From: Taeniopygia guttata
Lineage: Eukaryota; Chordata; Aves; Passeriformes; Estrildidae
NCBI RefSeq assembly: GCF_048771995.1
Contig: NC_133026.1
Location: 60,699,001-60,763,000, forward strand
Direction: 5' to 3'
Length of the DNA stretch: 64,000 nucleotides
Position numbers and translations under genes: made by a program. The first letter of the stretch is position 1. The number at the start of each line of letters is the position of its first letter. The notes beneath the pieces were generated by a model, which made no database searches, was not told the DNA's origin, and was given only the letters and a program-made list of their open reading frames with translations. Below are positions 36,850 through 51,100 of the stretch, piece after piece.

Positions 36850-39800
36850 ACAATGACGTTCTGGCAAGATCAGTTTTAAAGCCCAAAGAATAAATCAGTG
36901 TGGGACGGATGCAGAAGATGCATATAAAATCAATGGGTTTTTGTAAGGAGGAACTGAAAATATCACTGATTCTGCTTACGGTATTTAAAGGTATTTTGCA
37001 TGTAAAAATGCAAGTGAGGCCAGGTAAATGAACAGAGTGTACTAAGGACATAGTAAAATAAGAGTTTCATAATTTATAACTGATTCCTCATGGAAACAGG
37101 TACAGCAGAATTTTATCAGATACCCTGTTTGAAAGGGATTTACTGATGATGCTTTTCCCTCAGCAGCTCTACATTCAGCACTTTGTTATGGGAATGATAG
37201 CTCCCAGCTTTTTAAAAATGTTTAATAGGAAAATAGTGGTCATGGTTCACCAGAAAGTTTGCTAACACCAAACACAGCTGAGACTGTACCAAAAATTATA
37301 AAAAACACAAGGGAAAATCCTGGGAAGTGTTTGCTTTAAGCAAGGGTATTAGCGTTGAGTCATAGGAAACAAAAACTGTGCCTTGAAGAATGACAAATTG
37401 GGATTCTGTAAAAAAGCGAAACAAAAAGCACATTTGAAGCCTTGTTCTTAACATTAAACGTCAAAAGCATTGCATCTGACCTATACGGCTCTAATTGAAG
37501 GGAGCGGCATCTTAAAAGCAATTATGGTACCTGAATGGGTGACAAACATCTATTACAGTGTCACGAGTTTGCATCACAGCACTGCTTTTCACCTTGCTTG
37601 TTTGTCTGAGCTCAGCAGGATAAAACAATAGTTAAGAACACATCCAAAAGAAGGGCAATATGGTTCTGGAGGTAGATGGAAGAAATGGCAAGAGAAACTC
37701 AGGATTTATTAAGGAACATGCAATCAGTGCACAAAGTCAGCTAAGAAATCATGGGGCTTTTAGGTAGCAGAATAAGATGCTGACTACTCAAGATTTGATC
37801 CTGCAAGTCCTTCCACACATATTTACCTTTATGTGAGTCAGCCCACCAACATTAATCAGACTTATAAGAATTACCTGTACAAAGAATTGGAATTTGATTA
37901 GGAATACAAGCAGCAGCTCACCTGCAGAAAGCTTTTTTGACACTTAAAGAGAGGTGAAAGCGTTGCCATTCAGGCATCAGTCAGGTCTGGTAGCATGAGA
38001 GACAGATTATTTTCTTGAGATAGCTTTCTTATTCATGCTTGGTCAACTGACCAGACAGGATCCTGGAAAAGGCTGCTTTTTCTTCAGTGGCTTCTCAGAT
38101 GCCCACTGTACAGCAGATGTATTATTAACAAATTATGTAGAAAAGTTTGTAATGTCTGGCAACTATAAACTTCCCAACAACCTGAAAGCAGACACCTTTT
38201 CCCTGTACCTTTGTGTTGGACATCAACAGGCTTTCAGCAGCAATCCTGGTTCCTGGTGACCTGCCCACCCTTTTATTTCCTTGGCTCATGCGCAGGGAAG
38301 TTAGAGAGAAGCAAATTATTGTTTAAAGCCCTGCCTGAGCAGGCACGAAACAAGCAGGATATGTGTTTGCACTCACAGTGAGCAAGGACATTGCCACATT
38401 TTTTCTGAAAATCTGCAGGGTTTTCTATTCTGGAAAAAAAAAATCAAAACCACCATTACCACCTACCAAAAACCCCAACAGCAGTAAACTAAATCTGAGT
38501 GACCTGAAAGAAGCATTTAGAGCAATATAGGTAAATGCACCTATGACACTGGAAGAGGTCCATTGCCTTATGGTGTTGGAGCACCGCCTAAATACTGGCT
38601 TCACTGAAAGAATCCACTAAGACTGTGCCCACAGGTGGGGAATTTGCACATATGCAAATCAGCATGCCACTCCTCACAAAGCCAATACTCTGTAAATACT
38701 TTTTGGTGCCTTGTCCAGTGAGGTATTTGTCTGTGCCACCCACTATGGCCATGCTTCCCTCAGTTCCAGGCATTCAGTGCTGCTCCCTCCCATGCCAGCA
38801 TTCATTTACTCTGCAGGCCCTTGTGTCTGCAAGAGCTTTCTAACCCTGAGTAAAACTAACCACCAACCACATGACCTTTCATGTTTGTTTCTGTCCGTGA
38901 GACCACAATATCTACAGATCTATAGTATCTCTGCCAAGCTGGATGAAATGTCTTGAAAGCAATATTCTTGTAGAGACTTGCATGGATGCACATAATTCTC
39001 AGCTATCAGGTGCCACCATTTATTGCTCAGACTCTCATCTGGTTTGCTCAACATGTGGCCCAGCATTGCTGCCTAGGAAGTAGCTGTCTGTCATATAGAA
39101 TGCTTCCAAAATCAGTTTTCTGTACAAAAAAAATATAGGAAAAGTACTACCCATGAAGCCTGGATGCATATTTTCCCCATTTTTAACCAGGATGGTGGTA
39201 GGCTAATCTGAACAAACATCCTCGCTTCTTCAGAGTGCATTCCTGAAATGGGAGATTGCCTTTCATCGTGCTGGTGTTGCAAATGCTACAGGTGTGGAGT
39301 GGATCCTTTTTGGCTGGAAGCACTTACAGAGCAGATAATGCTACTGTAAAACACTTAAAGCACGCCCAACCTGCAATTATGGTTTATTTCATGGGGTTTA
39401 ATTGCACTCATCAGGAAAGGCAGCTGGATGAGATACTTGGATAATATCCTTAGGGTCCAACATAGTAAACAGCTCCTGGCTTTCAGATGCCTTTTAATGT
39501 ACTCATCCCTCAACCATCTTCACTTCTTGTCAGGATCCATAGGCCCCACGATTTGGATTGGAAGGAGGCAAAAAGCTGCATCCAGCCCTGGATATCTCTT
39601 TCTTTGACATCTCTACTTCTCTATGTGGCAATAGGGTCTTGCCTTCACAAGAGCTGAGCTGTCTCGCCACCTTTCGCAAGACTCCAGCCTGTGCTTGTGA
39701 CAGAGGCAATGCCGCCCATGCCCTGTCTTTCTGCTCTGTGGAAAAGGATTGGGCACCAATTTCCCAGATGAAACTGCAGAGGAGCAGAGCAGGCAGCTTC

Positions 39801-41830
39801 TGTGCAAAGGAACAGGAAATCCAAACAGTCTTCTAGACAAACAGGAACATCCATGTCTGATTCATGAGCTTTTATTACACCTGTTAAAATTTCTTAAAGT
39901 AAAAAGGGGGAAAGTGCTTTTTTGAGTAAATGCTTTGAAATAAAGACCAACATACTTAATTTTAACAACTTTCTTTGAAGCACCTGTTAAGCACCTGAAA
40001 AAGAGTGTTTCCCTCAGCTGGAAGTAACCTATATTGTTAAAAATTTCATTTTAGACTTAAATTTTATATACATTATTTACAGTTGGTATCTTTATAGATT
40101 GAACCCCTTTTGTCGGTCAAGGGAGTTGATTCTTCGTGCTTGGTAGCATGATTGTGTTAATCACGTATATTTTGCTCTTGCCCCTTATGTTTATTTACAT
40201 TGCTCTAGCAGCCGACTACAGAATCAACTTCAGAGTTAGAACTGGAAAGGTTTAAAATTAACATGGGGATTCCCCTTCAAGCTGAAAACAAACTTGTTTT
40301 CGACTTAAAAAAAAAAAAAAAAAAATCAGACTGGATTGGCAGTATTCTACCACAGAGGAGACTTAGTATGATATTCGTCAAGGTTTCCCCAAACAGCAAA
40401 CCTGCCAAATCAATTCTATGAAATTAATCTCCCACATCAAATTAGATTCTGCCTCGCCACCCTCCACCCCCCTCCAAAAAGTACATATGCATCTTTTGGG
40501 TAAAAAAAAAAAAAAAAAAAGTGCACTTTCCACTTCCTGCAAGTTTTTCATCCAAAAGCTTACTAGCATTTTTTCCCCCCACTGCAGACCATCACCCATG
40601 GTCAGCCTTTCCCACCAATTTAGAGCAACTTAGGTTGAAAGTAGTAAAAGAGAGGATGAGAGGCATGGCAAGACAGACACCTTTTGAAATCTCCCTCCAG
40701 TGACAGAGGAAAGGAAATTACTTCATGAGGCTTATAGTACCAGCTTTTGACAGACAATCATGCACACACCTACTCTATAGCATGCCTGGTACTGGTTGTG
40801 CAGGAAAAAACCCAATTAAATGGAACTACAAGATAATCTTATTTCACTTACAAGGCTAAATTATGAAAAAGATTGAGGAGCAATCTGCTTTGGCCTGCTA
40901 CTTGTACTGAACTGGAAAAAACAGGAGCTCCAGTTGCAAAATGGCCTTCTCCCATTTAAAAACTTAGAATATTGGGGAATTAAAAGATTAACATCAGCAA
41001 CATATTTTAGACAGCATATACTTTCCTCAATCCATCTTTGATTTTGTCTCTCTGATAATTTAATACAAATGTCTCTTTAAAAGATTGAACATTTGAGATT
41101 TTGAATTTACATTGAGAATAAGTATCTTGGCACTGCTTTTCCCTCACTATTATGCTCGGGGCAAGCTACACACTCAAGCCCTTCCTACCACAGAACTCCA
41201 ACATAATACAGTGATTTTCTACGCAGCTGTGTGCTCAGTGCTGGTACAGAAAGACATCTGCCCTATTACTTCTATTGTTTTCCACTAGGAAGAATGAGCA
41301 TTGCTTTGCTCCTCAGGATTCTCAAGCACTTCCAGAGTGCACAAGCACTGGTTACATACTGGCAATACCTCCAGCAACAAAGGCAGGTTTTGTCAATTTA
41401 ATCTCACTTTCATTATAGTTTGAGGATACTGGGTCTACGGACAATGCCCAGTCAAATATTTTACATCCTTTTTTACTTCTGCCCTAAGCTGCTAAAATGG
41501 AAGGACATGTTGCCCCCTCTGCTGTCCTAAAAATTAAGAGACTCCTGCTGAGCTAATCTCAGGTTTAAAAAAAGAAAAACCCAAACCAAAAAACCCCACC
41601 ACACCAAAGCCCTGCAAATGAAATTATCCATTGCTCTTTATCCTCTCAAAGAAGTTAAAAGTTACAGGCTTTGTTGATTCTCCATTTATTTTGAGAAATA
41701 TAAAATATGAAAACTAGTTTACAGTTCTGGCACAAAAAATGATGTCGCAATAAGCACGAAGTTTCTTTTTACAAATAATGCTATATATCTTTTCCATTTG
41801 AAAGTGCCTAGAGTTTTTCACAGCAAATAA
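36850..41830. other. BCL2-KDSR intergenic region
   Basis: AT-rich DNA with no recognisable exon between the BCL2 upstream region and the probable KDSR 3' end. It contains poly(A) tracts at about 40306-40325 and 40502-40520 and scattered short ORFs without domain features. The intergenic distance is a few kilobases, similar in scale to the short human KDSR-BCL2 spacing. Confidence 0.6.
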
Positions 41831-41832
41831 AC

Positions 41833-44800
41833 TTTATTCACCTATATATTTTTTCCTTATTAAAATATTAGATCTATTTAAATTGCACGTGAACACTTGT
41901 GAAGTAAACTACAAGTAAATTATAATAAATCTGTATATAAAGCAAACAATCACTAGAAACTACATGGAATGGGAAAGACTATCAAAGCCTAAATTGAATC
42001 TTAAAGGATGACCAAGAAAACAAGAGACAAGACAGCAACTGATATGGCACAAGTGATTAAATTATTGACAATTAGACAGTAAGTAGAAAGTAAAGCCTAT
42101 TTGAAGATCTTCATGGAACTAATACACTGCTAAAACATTTCAATGCAGAGGTTTTGTAACATTTAAACTGGCAAGGTTTTCAATTGCTAAACATTTTTCC
42201 ACAAGATTACAAGGCATCTCCTTCACTTTATACTGGACCTTAAAATGAATGCATTGGTAGATAGAAAATGTACATAATAAAACAAAATTTACAATAAAGG
42301 TTGCTGTAGTTGACAATTTACCTTGTTTTGACAGTAAAACAGTGGAGAAGTTTATCAGCTAAAACTAACATCATTAACTTGCAACAGCAGAAACAAGAAC
42401 AATGAAAAAGATTATTCTTCTTCCTTACAAAACATACCTTGTTCCAATCTCCACAGCTGCTGAGCGGTTCAACCTACAGTTTCACTGTCAATACAACCAG
42501 TTACACTATGCAAAATCAGGTCTGCAAAACTGAAGTGTCTATAGATCAGGGCCATAACTTTCACCTGGTAGTTTTACTTATCCAGATACTTGCACTGAAT
42601 TCTATCAGTTATGACTGGAAGGTGAGTGGTGATCCAAGATGTCCAACCTGAAAGCTTTAGAGGCCCAGCTGCCATAGTGTTGTGTATGCTCTGACCTTCT
42701 GGGTCATTTTTCTTAAACGCAAACCCTTTAACGTTCCAAGTTGAAGATCCAAAAAATTCAAGTATCCAAAGGCTTACTGGTTTTAAGTCCTGACCTTCAA
42801 GCTTGCGCTGGTATCAAGTCACTTAAATAAGCACTTCTTTCAAACTACAACACAACCAATTCACCCATTTTGGTATCTTTTCCAGGTGGTCAAAAGAATA
42901 TTTGATGTGCATCAACACAGGAGTAACATAGATCATAGGGTCTGAAAAAGTGTTCCAAGGCCAGGTTGAATGGAACTCTGAGCAACCTGGCCTAGTAGAA
43001 GGTGTCCCTGTTGATGGCAGGGGGGCTGGAACGAGATGATTTTTAAGGTCTCTTCCAACCCAGATCACTCCATGATTCTATGAATAGCATTGTTATGTTG
43101 CTTTAAGAAACACAGTAATGTTGACAATGGATGTATGATAAATGCTCCTTTATGTCATTCACATTAAGCAGCACAGGAAATACAAATGCACACTAGATTT
43201 CTTTGCACTGAAGCCAAGCTGTTTAAAAATGCAGGAATACACTATATTCTCAAAATTAGTATTATATTATAGGCATGCACAACCTCACATATCTAAACAA
43301 AATCAGGAGGCAGGACCTAAAACACAGGCTTTGTGAAAAATTCAACAGCACCTCAACATTTGCAATCTAATGAATTTTCACCACTTAAAATGAGAGCGCC
43401 AATGTGATCCTCTCCAGAAAAATGTTTATAACCAGGTATTAAAGTAAGTTTAGTCTATGTGAAGAAAATTTGAAAAGTGATCAACCTAATTCAGAGAGGG
43501 GAAAAATTAGCCTCAATAAATTACATTCCAAGGTTTACCAGTTAACCACCTAAGAATGTTCATCTCAGTTTAACTGAATACCTCTTCTTAAATAGATACA
43601 GAGAATCTCTCTCTTAACAATAGCAATCAATTTTGCCTATTTTGGTTGTTAAATATTACTGTCAAAGAAGTGAAAGTGCCCAGTTTTACACATAATTTTA
43701 GATTCAGAGTACTGAATGAAAATGGAAATATGACATTGAAAACACAGCAGTGCTAACAAATACAAAATATGCAGCTTTTGAAAAAAAAAGCAGCTCACAA
43801 GGCACTTATACTATAGTGGTCCATTAAACAAACTGTATACATTGTGCACCCTTAAAACATCATTATTATGCATCAAGCTTTTTCAGTGTTAAACAAGATT
43901 TATTAGAAACAACCACTGGATTCTGTGTATTCTGAAGCAGTTATTGAGCAGCCTTGTTTCATAAAACGTAAATGAAACAAATCAGAAGTGGGTCATATAA
44001 GGACAGTATTTTATGTAATTTGTCATGTGAAAGCTTTTCTGTGCAGTGATAAAATGCAGTGTGGAAGGCAATTCTGACACACACCTCTCCCCACTCGTGA
44101 CCCCTCTGCCCTAAAAAGCTACATTCCTGCTACTGGAAGAGCCCGGCATTTTAATTACAATTGATTCTATCATCAACTATTGGCTTGGCTCATTGTTTGC
44201 AGCTTTGAAATTAATGTGCATAACAGTAGCATTAAGCCACTTTCCTTTCCAGATCAAAAACTGGCAGATTAAATATCTGTAAAAATTGTACATTGTTTCA
44301 ATGGCTTAAAATGCTGAGTTATAAGTGACACACTTGATACTGGTTTGATTTTTTTTTGTTGTTGCTCTCAACGTATTTCAAAGGCCAGAAGGGCTACAGA
44401 CCCAATCACATCTCATAGCATTTCTCTGTGGGAACGGGTTCTTCATCTCCCTTTAGAAAGTATGCATATATTAAACCATACTTTTTAATTACTCCCACAC
44501 TGAGAAAGCTTGGATTATAAAAACATATTTGCGATCTTCAGGTTTCCACAGTCGTATGTTGGACAGAATAAGGAAAGCTGTCATTGACAGAAGGATCTGT
44601 AGATTGGCCAAAGGAGAAGTTAACATTCTAAATCAAAAGCAGTCCCAAAATGTTAGCAAAAGGTACCAACTTGTTCAGGGGACTTCAGTCTACTTCAGCC
44701 CAGTCTGTCCTGGTACTTATTTCATCCATAAGCACCAATGTAAGAAAACTTAAGTATTTGTCCAGAATTACCACACATAGTCCATTCTCAAATTCTACTC

Positions 44801-45064
44801 TGCAGATCACTTAACGAGCTCTCCAAATTCTTTCCAACTCAAATCACCAAAAAAAAATTGCATCTAATCCTCATTCACACTTTTGCATAGTTTGGCATTT
44901 TCTGGATTTGTACTTTTGTTTTTTCTTTCATAGCTTTTGAGGGGACTCCTCTGTCACACGTGCAAGTATTCCAACCTAAATCCTTCAGGAGCAAAACTGA
45001 GTCCCACTTAAGCAGCAAGCTGTCCAGGACTGCTTGACATTCTTCTTTCCACTCAAAGTAAAGA
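41833..45064 (-). other. KDSR: Probable KDSR 3' UTR
   Basis: AT-rich sequence downstream of the KDSR stop, without coding features. Minus-strand AATAAA signals occur at 43899-43904 (about 1.2 kb after the stop) and 41833-41838 (about 3.2 kb after), so more than one 3' end is possible. The limit given is the more distal candidate. A CR1 3' end at about 42950-43085 would lie inside the longer form. Only cDNA or 3'-end reads could fix the true end. Confidence 0.4.
42950..43085 (+). mobile_element. CR1 LINE 3' end
   Basis: About 135 bp of the CR1 tail: TGTTCCAAGGCCAGGTTGAA, then a GGTCTCTTCCAACCCAGATC block, ending CATGATTCTATGAA. It is orientated plus and lies in the probable 3' UTR or downstream flank of KDSR. 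Similar in sequence to the tail of the intron 3 copy. Confidence 0.85.
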
Positions 45065-45184
45065 TTACTCAGTCTTATCTGCACTTTCAGATTTTTCCCT
45101 TTGCATCATGCAGCGACGAACTATGCTGTCAAAACTTCCTAGGTAAAATAGGCCAATGATGCGAAAAATGCCCATGCAAACAAC
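45065..45184 (-). CDS. KDSR: KDSR exon 10, coding part (residues 294-332)
   Basis: 39 codons plus TAA (45065-45067). The acceptor TTCCAG ends at 45185. The exon encodes the hydrophobic stretch [14 protein letters not shown] and a basic tail that ends [11 protein letters not shown], very close to the mammalian C-terminus. The tail has the general look of a cytosolic end following a membrane segment. Confidence 0.95.
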   Translation of the reverse strand, partial: VVCMGIFRIIGLFYLGSFDSIVRRCMMQREKSESADKTE

Positions 45185-48100
45185 CTGGAAACAGAGAGAA
45201 ACAGCTTTCAATTCATTTTGGATCCCAGACTGCACCGTATTATTGAGTAATAAAATTTTTTTAAAATCCCAAGTTATAGGTAGGCATATTATATAATCTT
45301 CAGAAAACAAACTTACCAAACCAAGCTAACTATGCAACAGTTCAGGACTGAGTAGCAGCAAATACTCTCAGCTCCATCACCAACTTGCTGCTTCAGCTTG
45401 AAAATACTACTGCAGTTTCCTAAACCCAAGTGCCACAGTATTAACAGCCCATTCTTTTCATCAAAGGGCTGAAAAGAATCCATTTCTTCATCATGTTCTA
45501 CTTTCTGATATTATTTTAAACTACCAGAAATTATGACAACAGGTACTTTCCAAATCCTACCTGCTGAAGACCTTCAGTAATAGAAGTGACTGGTGACATT
45601 CCACTTGTCAATATTGACAGCATGTAACCATCTGATCCAACAGAACTGTTGAAATTCCCTTGCTGGATGGAAGGATTAAGAAAACAAAAAGTAATTTCCC
45701 CAGTTGTGGCAAATCATGATGTGTCTTATTTCAACAGCTAATCTTGATGGACACAGATAACTGATATCACTAACAACAAATACTTAATTGTAAAAAAATA
45801 TTGGCACAATTAAGAAGCAAAATACTCCAAAATATTCTGGGCTGTACAGCAACATTCCAAAAGGCATTCCTTTAAAAATGGAAAAGGGAGCTAACTTCTC
45901 TTTAGAGAGAATGTGCTAAATTACTGCAAATTTTTACAATTTACAACATTTTCTTCTTGAGGCATACTTACTTCTGTAGAAAATACACTACAGTCTTCAC
46001 AGCTACAAGCATATTTTAGAAACAGAATGACACTCTAACTCTACCAGATCACCAACCACAACTGTAATTGTATGACAAATACAGCTTGCCTTTTGTTAAA
46101 ATTAGCTTTCTTTTCACATGAGATTTGCAAGGGGGTGTATTTTAAATGCTAGGTAGTAGGTTCTCTTTCACCTACATCAAGGATTTTTAACAGCAAGACA
46201 CAGCTTGCTAAGCAATTCAGAAGAGAGAGAAGGGGGGAGAAGACACCAGGAAGAAACCCCAAGCACCAAACAACTTTAATTACTTAACAGTAAAATTGCA
46301 GTTCTACAACTCTTACTCCCAAGCCTCTCTCATTTGTTTTCATTTGACTCGATGCCAGAAAACAGACTTTCTGAAACACTGTGGGACTAAATCTATGAAA
46401 TGTGGAAGTGAAAGGAAAAGGTGGAGTTCCTGATTCAGGGTTAGGGGTAAAACTATGCAAAGCAGTAGAGGTTATTAGATCTGATTATTTCCCAAAACAT
46501 GCCTGAGAGTACACAAACACTTTCTTGTTTTCTATGTCTCTGCTAATTGCCAGAGTGCATAAAGACCATGCCTGAACTAATATATGATCCAAAGTGTAGA
46601 AAGCATGGTATAAATATACCAGATGCTTAAGATGAGAGAGAAGATTAGTTTTCCTTAATCACCAGAGAACAATACTCTGTTGAGGTAATAATCACTTTTA
46701 AAACAAAATCAGACATAATTTCCTATTTATGTGCTGTATTTGTGAAAACACTGCAAAAACTCCACAACTGAACACCTGCTGTAGATGTAAACCATGTTGA
46801 AGATCAAGAGTATTTGGAACTGCAAAGTAATTGCAGATTTTAGGATTCAATGGGTGTGCTTTATTATAATGAAATTTCATGTTCGTTTCTATTCTGAGGT
46901 GCTTTATTAAGCACGCAGGCATTCCCTAGCACAAAACATTGGAGAAAAATCCTCAGAAAGGCCATCCATTAAGAACAGCATTTTATGTATTTTAATCACT
47001 CATAAATCACATACTCCAGATAGTAAAAGCCAAAAAAGGTCAACTGCCTTCCTTTATTGTAAAATTATTTTTATATGAACTCATTTTCAAGAAAAATGAG
47101 AGTACAGCAACCTTTTGAGGTTAGACAAATGGTATTTGATATACAAAAAGTCAATAGTTTAGTGCTTTCAAGTCAGTCATAATCCATCTTTGAGACATTG
47201 CATCATACTGATGCATCATTTTATTCTGTCTGTACAACTTCAGATACCTTTTACTTCTGAGAGACTGTATAAAATCATTTGTGGGCACAGTGGCAAAAGA
47301 AGAATAAAGAAAACAGCTCGTTCAAACTACCCTAAGAGAACTGTTTTGTGTTAATTGGTTTTACATTTAGCATAGCCATTATCTTACAGTCACAGTCCTA
47401 GTCTCTTTAACACAGAACATGCTCAAAAAACACAATTTACTTACTATGGCATCTTTCACTATAACTCTGGCAACTTGTTCTGCTTGGCAAACAGATGAGG
47501 TCTCAGAAATTAGCTTCGTCTCTAAGGGCTTTAATAGAAAAACACCAGTTTAAGTTTGACTAACAACACACAGGAGAGAAAAACATGGTCAAATTTTGGG
47601 TTGGGGTCTTTTGTCACGGATGACATCGCTGCTAGCAAGTGTCACCTAAAACACCCATTTAAACAAAGGTATAAGCATATTTATAAATAATAGTCCAATT
47701 TTACAAAGGGAAATGACAATTTATCCTTGAGTAGTACTTTTTTGTATATAGTTAATTACTACAATGAAAATGATGTTTTTTTCCCCCAAGTATTTTATTT
47801 TCACTAGAAGCTATCAAAACACTTTTAACTATTTTTCCTCAATACTTAGAGTCGTTCATTTATGTTTTTTGCCATAAATGAACTATAAGATAGGCCTGAA
47901 ATATTTTAAGATCCTATAAAACAGCTTGGGTTTTTTTTTTCAGCCCTACTCTAATACTGGAACTAGTTTAATTCTGGAATTATTCTTTTTAGAAAAAGCA
48001 CTTCTAGGGAACAGTTGAGCAACTACAGGTTTCTCATCATCAATTCAAAGTACTACAGTAATTAAATTTCATCGAAAAGGGCCTATTTCCCAATATTTGT

Positions 48101-51100
48101 AGAATTATGAGTTCTGATTTTATCAACCAAGCTCACTGAATTTTATTTTTTTTAGTATGTGTATTTTAAAGGTTTGCCAGTACAAATCACATACAAAAAA
48201 CCTTCAACATGCATTCCTAGAGTGATATGGCTCATGTCATCAGATCTCCATTTCACAGCCCCTTATTTACTTTTGAACTTACTAGTCAGTATCAAACAAA
48301 TCTGAATGAGATACAGTGATATCAGCAGTAATTAAAATACTCTAAATCTGGGGAAAAAATAGCAGCTGTTCAGGACCAACAGCTAAAGTTAGTGACATGT
48401 TGGGAATAAGCCAGGCAGAAATCGGCCATTAAATGCTTGATCTGGCTACTCAGCTGGCCAAGGCATGGCTGTCATTTGTGAGGCAGCTACCTCAAAAGAA
48501 AAAAAGCTTACTGAATAAACACAGGAAAGCTGTATCCTAGCTCCTGACATTTTCTTTTACAATATTCAATAACTACAGAGAAAAATAAGGAGATGCAAGA
48601 TAGAGGTATATGTTCTAAATAGTATTAAATATTAATATTAATTCAGTAGTATTAAATAAAAGCAACAATAAATGAGTATCTGAAATGTCAGAGCAATGCA
48701 ATATTACAGAGTTTTAAGGTACACTAACATGCTAGAAGCAAGTCATCCAAAGAGGTCATACAGGCTAAAACAAAGCAGAATTCCCTCCTAAAAGACAAAA
48801 TATTTTTTTGACAAATAAGATAAATCTGTCTGAATCTCTTTCAAAGAGAAATCTTAGATGAACAGTACATTCTCCTGGTGCCTGCTGGTGCCCTGAAATA
48901 GGCTAAAAATCCTAGAGAATATGCAAGCTATACAAGTATCTGCAGATGTCTAATCCTGGCACTTTATGTGGATGTGTGGGAGTATACATTTAATACAGAA
49001 TATCTGTATCAAGAAATGATGAAGTAAGAATTGTGTTATACAATCCCTACTGATTCCTATTCAAAGGGTGAAAGACAAAATGGAATTCAAATTCAATTTC
49101 CAATTGTATGTGATGGTGCATGTTGAAAAGATGATAGCCTTAGATACCAGATTTCTAGTTCACAGTATGCAAATAAAAAAAAAAGATTTTTTTTCTGGTT
49201 ACCTGAAAACAGAGGGCCTGAATGTAATTTTTAGAATTATACTTCACATGTATGGACATGGCAAATGACAAGAGGTGACTAAAGGTCAAAATTTCACTTT
49301 TAAAGTAATCCAAATGAAAAAGGCCTCCTGCTGCTGACACATCCTTTTGAAAAGTGATACTGCCATTTCCACTATGAACACAGTGCCAGAGAGTTTCCTT
49401 TCTACTGTAATACTAGAGAACAGCCATTACTGAACTGGGTCATTACATGCATTCATACAATATGATCTTGTTGCAGGCTCCACTGAAGGAACTGATGTTT
49501 ACTTTGATCTGTCACATCTATCACAACAGCCACACATTATCGAAGATGCAAAATGGGAATATTATTTTTTGGTTAATTAAGCTTTAGTATCAAAACAAAT
49601 GACTTTACTACCCCACAGCAATATTCTGATTGCATGCAAGAATACTTTGGAATGTTTCAGATTTTAAAGGCAAGTATTAAAGCCACAGAACAGGAAACTA
49701 CACAAAATTATCCTACAAGCTGTATAACTCTGAATAGTTAAAAACTGGTAAAATTGAAGTGTTTAAGAGTACTTCTTAAAATCCTAATATGCTTTAAAAA
49801 TACTGATTTCAAAAACTGAAGGACAACTTACCTTTGTTTTACTTTCTTCTGCAAAGCCAGGAGTATCAGTATCTGGAGGATAGGCCACTGTTACGTAGAC
49901 ATTGTAAGGTTTTACCTGTGTTTTACAAAAGCATTAAGTGTTATCTTAATACTGACAGCTTTTACATGTCCCTTATAATTCCATCATTTTCTCTTGTAAT
50001 TAATAAGTTCAGCAAGCAACAATTCAAATTGCTTCTAGGTTTAAGTACTCAGCAATTTCAAGACTTGCAGCTTTGTCAACTGAGAAACAAAACAGCAAAG
50101 ATTTTTAAAAGGCAGTTGTGGTGCTTTTTCTCATAAAATTTCCTAAAAACTTTGCAAACTTTTTGATGAATCTTGGTAGTTTTCAAGACACTTAGGAAGA
50201 ATATTAAAGTAGTTTGGGGCCATAATTTTACCAATTTCAATTTCTAAAAGAAGACTAAACCACTGTCAAATACCACTACCCAACATTTATAAACACAAGG
50301 CCAAAAAGGCTTTCACCAAGGAAAAAAACCAACAAAAATGTAAAATTCAAATTTGTTATCTTTAAGAGGTATACTCAAGTCTCAAGGCTTTTCAACCCAT
50401 GGTATAAACTTCCAAAAGGTCAAAGCCTAAGGAGACAAAAAATAATTGAAAATGTGAGGGAAAATGGAAGGTCTTACATCAAGGATTGTGTTTATTTATG
50501 TATTTGTATGGTTATGTCATAGAATTACATTGTTTAGTGCAATCCTATTCAAACTGCTACAGTGTAAATCTGTACAATACAAATAAAAAAAATTAATGAA
50601 AATATTCAGAGGGCTACCATAAAGCAAAATGTTGTAAAACATTGAGCATTTTTATTTATGTTATGAAACATTCTATACTGAAAACACTTCCTGAAATACC
50701 ACACCACACGCCCAGAAACACCCTGTTTTTAGTCTTGAATAATTCAGTCTACACAAAAGTATCTGTCACCAGTCTGAAGAAAGACCCTGCAATCACACTG
50801 TTCTATTTGGCAGACCAGAAGTGATTAGAGGCAGTTTTACCCCACATTCTTATCCTGATCAAGGCATATGACAGGGACTATGCAAGGGTCTGAAACCAAA
50901 GAAAGGCATTTTATATATAAACACGTAATTACTCAAATATTTATTCTTGACAGGAAAATGACAAAATATCTCTCTTACTACAATGTACTTAGCCACCCTG
51001 TTCCACTGAACAATGGAAACAGTGTTTGTGTCATTTTGGTCTTAAACATAAGCTTAGATCACTGCAGGATGAAAAGCTCATATATATCAAAATATAGAAG

